A stretch of DNA of 64,000 nt from CAYWRO01 sp964460345 (lineage in GTDB: Bacteria > Planctomycetota > Phycisphaerae > Phycisphaerales > UBA1924). Below are positions 60,109 through 64,000 of the stretch, piece after piece. Location of the stretch: NCBI GenBank assembly GCA_964460345.1, contig CAYWRO010000002.1:45483-109482 (forward strand), given 5' to 3'. Numbering within the stretch: the first letter of the stretch is position 1; each line of letters starts with the position of its first letter. The position numbers and the translations under genes are program-made. Under the pieces are notes generated by a model. It had not been told where the DNA came from and searched no databases. It worked only from the letters and a program-made list of their open reading frames with translations.

Positions 60109-61239
60109 GTGTCTGATCTGATTTTAATGTGGTCGCCGTGGTCCGGCAGGGTGGTCACGGTATTGGCGTTTCTGGTTGGCGTCTCGCTCTTCGTGTGGTT
60201 GCTGGCGAGACCGCGACCGCGCGTGCCGACGTGCCGGCGGTGTCGGTACGACCTGTCGGGGACGCCCGCGGACTGTCCTTGTTCCGAGTGCGGCTACTTC
60301 ACGGCCCCCCACCGACGACTGATGCCGCGACGGAGACCGCTGGCGGCGCTGGCATGCCTGATGATTGGGTGCGCGTTGCCGGCATACGTGGCGCAGGGGA
60401 GGATGCGCGCCTACGGCGCCGACTATTACCTGCGCCTTGAGCCGCTGTATTCATGCTTTCCGACCCGGACCATTAGAACCGTTCAAATGGACGGGGCGGT
60501 CATCCGTGTCACGGAAGACCGCAGGAACACCGGCGGCGGACCGGTGGCAGTGGGCATCCACGGCGTCGGGAAGTCATTGAAGTTCTCCGAGTACCGCATG
60601 TCCCTGACAGATCCGTCGGCACAACCGCACTTGCGCGATCCGAATGAAAACGGCGTGCCCGATGTGGTGATCAGTACCTGGTCGGGAGGCGCGCACTGCT
60701 GCCACGACCTCATCGTGGTGGAACTGGCGGCGGACGGTCCGCGAACGCTCCTCGAACTGGCCATGAAGGATTGCCGCGCCGACTTTGTTCAGCGGGATGC
60801 TGATGCGGCGCTCGAGATCGAACTGTGCGATGCGACGTTCGGCTACTGGAACACCTGCTTCGCCTGTTCACCCATGCCGGACGTCGTGCTTGACTGGGAC
60901 GGAAGCACATGGTCCCTCGCCACCAGTCTGATGTATCAAGCGCCCCCGGACGTGGGTGTGCTGGCAGAGAAGGCGGAGAAGATCGCCGCCGCACTCTTCG
61001 ATCCGAACGCGCCAGAAGCGCGACCGGCGCTCTGGCACAATCCGGACCTCTGGGGCGTCATGCTGGACTTGATCTACACCGGGCACGCTGACCTGGCCTT
61101 TGACTTCCTCGACCAGGCGTGGCCATCGGATCGCCCGGGGAAAGCCGAGTTCCGTCAGGAGTTCCTGCAGCAACTGGCCACCAGCCCGTTTTTCGATGGG
61201 CTCAAACTACTGAATCCCGAAACAGACCTGTCCAGTTAA
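60109..61239 (+). CDS. Membrane protein with zinc ribbon and extracytoplasmic domain
   Basis: The GTG at 60109 is used; an ATG at 60127 is an alternative. The 376-residue protein has a membrane segment (VVTVLAFLVGVSLFVWLLA), a zinc ribbon (CRRCRYDLSGTPADCPCSECGY), and a second membrane segment (LAALACLMIGCALPAYVA). A roughly 270-residue domain follows, with a metal- or calcium-like loop DPNENGVPDVVISTWSGGAHCCHDL that resembles FG-GAP/EF-hand calcium loops, and several cysteines. The role is unknown. It ends about 30 bp before a terminator hairpin. Confidence 0.65.
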   Translation: MSDLILMWSPWSGRVVTVLAFLVGVSLFVWLLARPRPRVPTCRRCRYDLSGTPADCPCSECGYFTAPHRRLMPRRRPLAALACLMIGCALPAYVAQGRMRAYGADYYLRLEPLYSCFPTRTIRTVQMDGAVIRVTEDRRNTGGGPVAVGIHGVGKSLKFSEYRMSLTDPSAQPHLRDPNENGVPDVVISTWSGGAHCCHDLIVVELAADGPRTLLELAMKDCRADFVQRDADAALEIELCDATFGYWNTCFACSPMPDVVLDWDGSTWSLATSLMYQAPPDVGVLAEKAEKIAAALFDPNAPEARPALWHNPDLWGVMLDLIYTGHADLAFDFLDQAWPSDRPGKAEFRQEFLQQLATSPFFDGLKLLNPETDLSS

Positions 61240-61269
61240 GCCTGGAAGTCTGGTGGCCGCGCGCGAGAA

Positions 61270-61291
61270 CGGCTTGCCTCGTGGCAAGCCG
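61270..61291 (+). terminator. Hairpin after the zinc-ribbon membrane protein gene
   Basis: CGGCTTGCC-TCGT-GGCAAGCCG is a nine-base-pair perfect stem about 30 bp after the stop. It also lies just downstream of the leftward lipoprotein gene and could serve both. Confidence 0.6.
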
Positions 61292-61342
61292 GTGTGTCAG
61301 CCAGATTGTTCGGCTCGAATCGCCTGGGAAGGCGATGCCGCG

Positions 61343-61618
61343 TCAGGGACGCGGGATGGGTTCGCGGGTGAGGCGGCTGGGGCGGTCGGTGTAGAAGACG
61401 CGGCCGAGGTCCTGCTTGGCCATGCGGAGGTTTTCGTCGAAGGTGATGGTGAGGGCGTTCTTGACGTCGGCCTCGCGCTCGTAAAGCGTTGTTTCGACGG
61501 GGCTTGGGTTGCGGCGGTACTCGCGGGCCCGCTGCGCGTGGGGGTTGCAGGCGGCCAGAACGGCGGTCGAGCCGATGAGGCCGAGCGTGAGGAGTGCGGG
61601 GGTGAGCTTGCGTGACAT
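61343..61618 (-). CDS. Small lipoprotein
   Basis: The ATG at 61618 begins a lipoprotein signal (LTPALLTLGLIGSTAVLAAC) with a lipobox LAAC, so the mature protein starts with a lipidated Cys. The remaining roughly 65 residues are polar, with the sequence YEREADVKNALTITFDEN, and show no known domain. It is leftward and divergent from clpB. The 91-residue length makes it a minor envelope protein of unknown role. Confidence 0.7.
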   Translation of the reverse strand: MSRKLTPALLTLGLIGSTAVLAACNPHAQRAREYRRNPSPVETTLYEREADVKNALTITFDENLRMAKQDLGRVFYTDRPSRLTREPIPRP

Positions 61619-62027
61619 GAGAGTCTCCTTGCGTGGCGGAGGCGGGTTGTACCGCATCGGGACGGCGTGGTCAAGGGCCGCGGCGAGTGGCCGCGGCCCC
61701 GGACGATACCCATGTGCGACGCTGCGGGGGCGCCGGTTCCGGGGGACGTGTCAAAAAGGATGGGCCGGCCACGCGATCGGGGGGTGCCGAGCAGGGGGTG
61801 GCGGGGGGGTGCCGCGGCGAGGGTTGGCGGCAGGGCGGCTGCCACGCTGGCAGGCTGCGCGGGTGAATTCTGGAGGTTGGGGGGTGAATTCAAGCGGGAA
61901 ACGCGGTGTACGCTGCGGCGCGCCGGTTGCATCGAAGATCTGGTGAGGCGCCGGGCGGCTTTCCCGCTCGGCCGGAAGGCGGATGGCGGGGCTCGCGCCG
62001 CCTCAGAGGCGATGCCGGGAGGTTTAC
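61619..62027. other. 409-bp divergent upstream region of clpB
   Basis: No gene is seen in this G-rich stretch. It contains two direct copies of GGGTGAATTC (61861 and 61882), 21 bp apart, which could be activator sites. No CIRCE (HrcA operator) was seen. The clpB ribosome site GGGAGG lies at its right end. Confidence 0.45.
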
Positions 62028-64000
62028 ATGCGACCTGATCGACTGACGACATTGGCCCAGCAGGCGCTGGCGACGGCACAGGGTGACGCCGCGGCCCGGG
62101 GGAATCCGGAAGTGGGGGAGCTGCACGTGTTACGCGCGCTTCTTGAGGATCGGGGCGGCCCGGCCTGGGCGGTGTTGTCGAAGGTGGGGTCGCCGGTCGA
62201 GCAGATTCTGTCGATCACGGACAGCGAGATCGAGCGCCTGCCGACGACGTCAAGCGGCGCGGGCTCGCCGGGGCGCGAGCTTGTGGACCTGCTGACGCGC
62301 GCGGAGAAGGAGGCGGGGAAGCTGGGGGACGCGTACGTATCGAGCGAGCACCTGCTGCTGGCGATGGCGGGGGGGCGCGGCGCCGGGGGAGAGGTGCTCA
62401 AGCTGAACGGCGCGAGTGACAAGGCGATTGAGACGGCCGTCAAGCAGATCCGGGCCGCATCGGGGGTGAAGAACGTGAACGACCCGAACGCCGAGAGCAC
62501 ATACGAGGCGCTGAAGAAGTACTCGATCGATCTGACGGAGAAAGCTCAGCAAGGCAAGATCGATCCGGTGATCGGGCGCGATGAGGAGATCCGGCGGTGC
62601 ATGCAGGTTTTGAGCCGCCGGACGAAGAACAACCCGGTCCTGATCGGTGAGCCGGGGGTGGGGAAGACGGCGATCGCCGAGGGGCTGGCGCTGCGGATTG
62701 TGAACGGGGATTGCCCGGAGCCAATGCGGGATAAGCGATTGGTGGCGCTGGATGTCGGCGCGCTGCTGGCGGGGGCAAAGTTCCGGGGCGAGTTCGAGGA
62801 GCGCCTGAAGGCCGTGCTGCGCGAAGTGCAGGCGAGCGAGGGGCAGATCATTATGTTCATCGATGAGCTGCACACGGTGGTGGGAGCGGGCGCTGCGGAA
62901 GGAGCGGTGAGCGCGGGGAACCTGCTGAAGCCGGCGCTGGCGCGCGGGGAACTGCGGTGCATCGGCGCGACGACGCTGGATGAGTATCGCAAGCACATCG
63001 AGAAGGATCCGGCGTTTGAGCGGCGGTTCCAGCCGGTGTACGTAGGGCAGCCGAGCGTCGAAGAGACGATCGCGATCCTGCGCGGCATCAAGGAGCGGTA
63101 CGAGGCGCACCACGGTGTGCGGATTCTCGATGGGGCGCTGCTCGCCGCGGCGAACCTGAGCCATCGGTACATCGCGGACCGGTTCCTGCCGGACAAGGCG
63201 ATTGACCTGGTGGATGAGGCGGCGAGCCGCTTGCGCATGGAGGCGGACTCCATGCCGACGGAGCTGGATGAGCTTCGCCGTCGCATCATGCAGTTGGAAA
63301 TCGAGCGCGAGGCGCTCAAGCTGGAGACGGCCAAGGACGGGGGAGACGGCTCCCGGCGCGAGCTTGATCGGATTGAGCGCGAGTTGAGCGAACTGGGGGA
63401 GAAGAATCGGGCGCTGACGGCACGGTGGGAGGAAGAGAAGCGCGAGCTGGACGCGGTGCGCGAGATCAAGGAAGCGATCGACGGGAAGCGCATCGAACTG
63501 GAGCAGGCGCAGCGGCGCGGCGACCTGGAGACGGCGGCGCGGATCCAGTATGGAGATCTGCGCGAGCTCGAGCAGCGGCTTGCCGAGGCGGAGCGCACGA
63601 TGGACGAGCGCGCCGCCAAGGGAGAGTTCCTCGTCAAGGAAGAGGTGGATGCGGAACTGATCGCGGAGATCGTGGCGCAGTGGACGGGCATCCCGGTATC
63701 GCGCCTGGTCGAGAGCGAGCGCGACAAGCTGATCCGGATGGAAGAGGGGCTCGGGAAGCGCGTGATCGGGCAGGAGGTTGCGTTGCGCGCGGTGGCGGAT
63801 GCGGTGCGGCGCGCGCGGAGCGGCCTGGGGGATCCGAACCGGCCGATCGGGTCGTTCCTGTTCCTCGGGCCGACGGGCGTGGGGAAGACGGAGACGTGCA
63901 AGGCGCTGGCGGAGTTCCTCTTCGACACCGAAGAGGCGATGATCCGGATCGACATGAGCGAGTTCATGGAGAAGCACGCCGTGTCGCGGATGATCGGTGC
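62028..64000 (+). CDS. clpB: ClpB disaggregase (partial, 3' end beyond the window)
   Basis: ClpB is a hexameric AAA+ chaperone that, with DnaK, rescues aggregated proteins. The ATG at 62028 follows GGGAGG. The 657 codons in the window contain the N-terminal repeat domain, the first AAA+ module with Walker A GEPGVGKT at 207-214 and MFIDELHTVVGAG, and the coiled-coil middle domain (about 410-530). They end within the second AAA+ module, which has Walker A GPTGVGKT near 614. The gene continues off the right edge. Sequence order and the middle domain distinguish it from ClpA and ClpC. Confidence 0.96.
   Translation, partial: MRPDRLTTLAQQALATAQGDAAARGNPEVGELHVLRALLEDRGGPAWAVLSKVGSPVEQILSITDSEIERLPTTSSGAGSPGRELVDLLTRAEKEAGKLGDAYVSSEHLLLAMAGGRGAGGEVLKLNGASDKAIETAVKQIRAASGVKNVNDPNAESTYEALKKYSIDLTEKAQQGKIDPVIGRDEEIRRCMQVLSRRTKNNPVLIGEPGVGKTAIAEGLALRIVNGDCPEPMRDKRLVALDVGALLAGAKFRGEFEERLKAVLREVQASEGQIIMFIDELHTVVGAGAAEGAVSAGNLLKPALARGELRCIGATTLDEYRKHIEKDPAFERRFQPVYVGQPSVEETIAILRGIKERYEAHHGVRILDGALLAAANLSHRYIADRFLPDKAIDLVDEAASRLRMEADSMPTELDELRRRIMQLEIEREALKLETAKDGGDGSRRELDRIERELSELGEKNRALTARWEEEKRELDAVREIKEAIDGKRIELEQAQRRGDLETAARIQYGDLRELEQRLAEAERTMDERAAKGEFLVKEEVDAELIAEIVAQWTGIPVSRLVESERDKLIRMEEGLGKRVIGQEVALRAVADAVRRARSGLGDPNRPIGSFLFLGPTGVGKTETCKALAEFLFDTEEAMIRIDMSEFMEKHAVSRMIG

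Noticed and set aside
62250..63977. 575-residue open frame opposite clpB
   Set aside because: It is the mirror of the conserved ClpB frame, Arg/Leu/His-rich, and has no independent support.

Overview
The window is high-GC, densely coded DNA that most resembles a planctomycete of the class Phycisphaerae. The taxonomic call is inference. It rests on a set of secreted proteins ending in a duplicated dockerin-like 'VDVFDLLAYLDxWF' module closed by a terminal Cys (GC-type dockerin), on others ending in PEP-CTERM-like 'PAP..LLGLG..RRRR' tails, and on a squalene-hopene cyclase and a lone HARE-HTH-like protein. No IS element, prophage, CRISPR array or rRNA operon was seen; one tRNA (Leu, anticodon UAG) is present.

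Layout. 1-2.1 kb: leftward DoxX / von Willebrand A membrane-protein operon. 2.3-7.4 kb: tRNA-Leu, a PEP-CTERM-tailed repeat protein and an FtsK translocase with a very acidic tail, followed by a 113-bp tandem hairpin repeat. 8-21 kb: a surface-polysaccharide locus with a nucleotide-sugar epimerase, four glycosyltransferase genes (one fused to a hexapeptide acyltransferase), a methyltransferase, an O-antigen ligase/polymerase, a UDP-ManNAc-type dehydrogenase, a secreted SGNH-like protein and a GH56 (hyaluronidase-type) protein. A cluster of four palindromic operator-like sites lies between the divergent polymerase and dehydrogenase genes. 21-27 kb: histidine kinase, NtrC-class sigma-54 activator and glutamate dehydrogenase, with a near-perfect sigma-54 promoter in front of the dehydrogenase, then two Rnk-like genes bracketing an RCK/TrkA-N protein. 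27-34 kb: three large leftward genes for secreted GC-dockerin proteins (a beta-helix protein, a matrixin-like protease and a reprolysin-like protease). 34-41 kb: squalene-hopene cyclase, holA, a glycosyltransferase and a large exported protein of unknown function. 41-51 kb: ABC-2 permease, PEP-CTERM proteins, a DUF721/DciA-like protein, a HARE-HTH-like protein, pyrE, zinc-ribbon membrane proteins and an orphan ABC ATPase.

50.8-57 kb: a dockerin gene and a divergent gene of unknown family are followed by a collapsed second copy of both. Then come parB and a cluster of five parS sites plus one degenerate site, spread over the NUDIX and histidine-kinase genes. This is probably the chromosome's centromere-like region, so the replication origin may be near. 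The same 17-nt perfect palindrome is inserted in frame inside parB and inside the ABC ATPase gene, but in two different reading frames. 57-64 kb: a secreted coiled-coil protein, another dockerin-tailed NDxGxVAF repeat protein, a zinc-ribbon membrane protein, a small lipoprotein, and clpB running off the right edge.

How the genes work together: the strongest functional units are the polysaccharide locus with its operator cluster, the sensor kinase / sigma-54 activator / glutamate dehydrogenase module, and the parB-parS segregation region. Many of the remaining genes encode exported proteins with one of two alternative C-terminal tails; no exosortase or cohesin gene is visible in this window.
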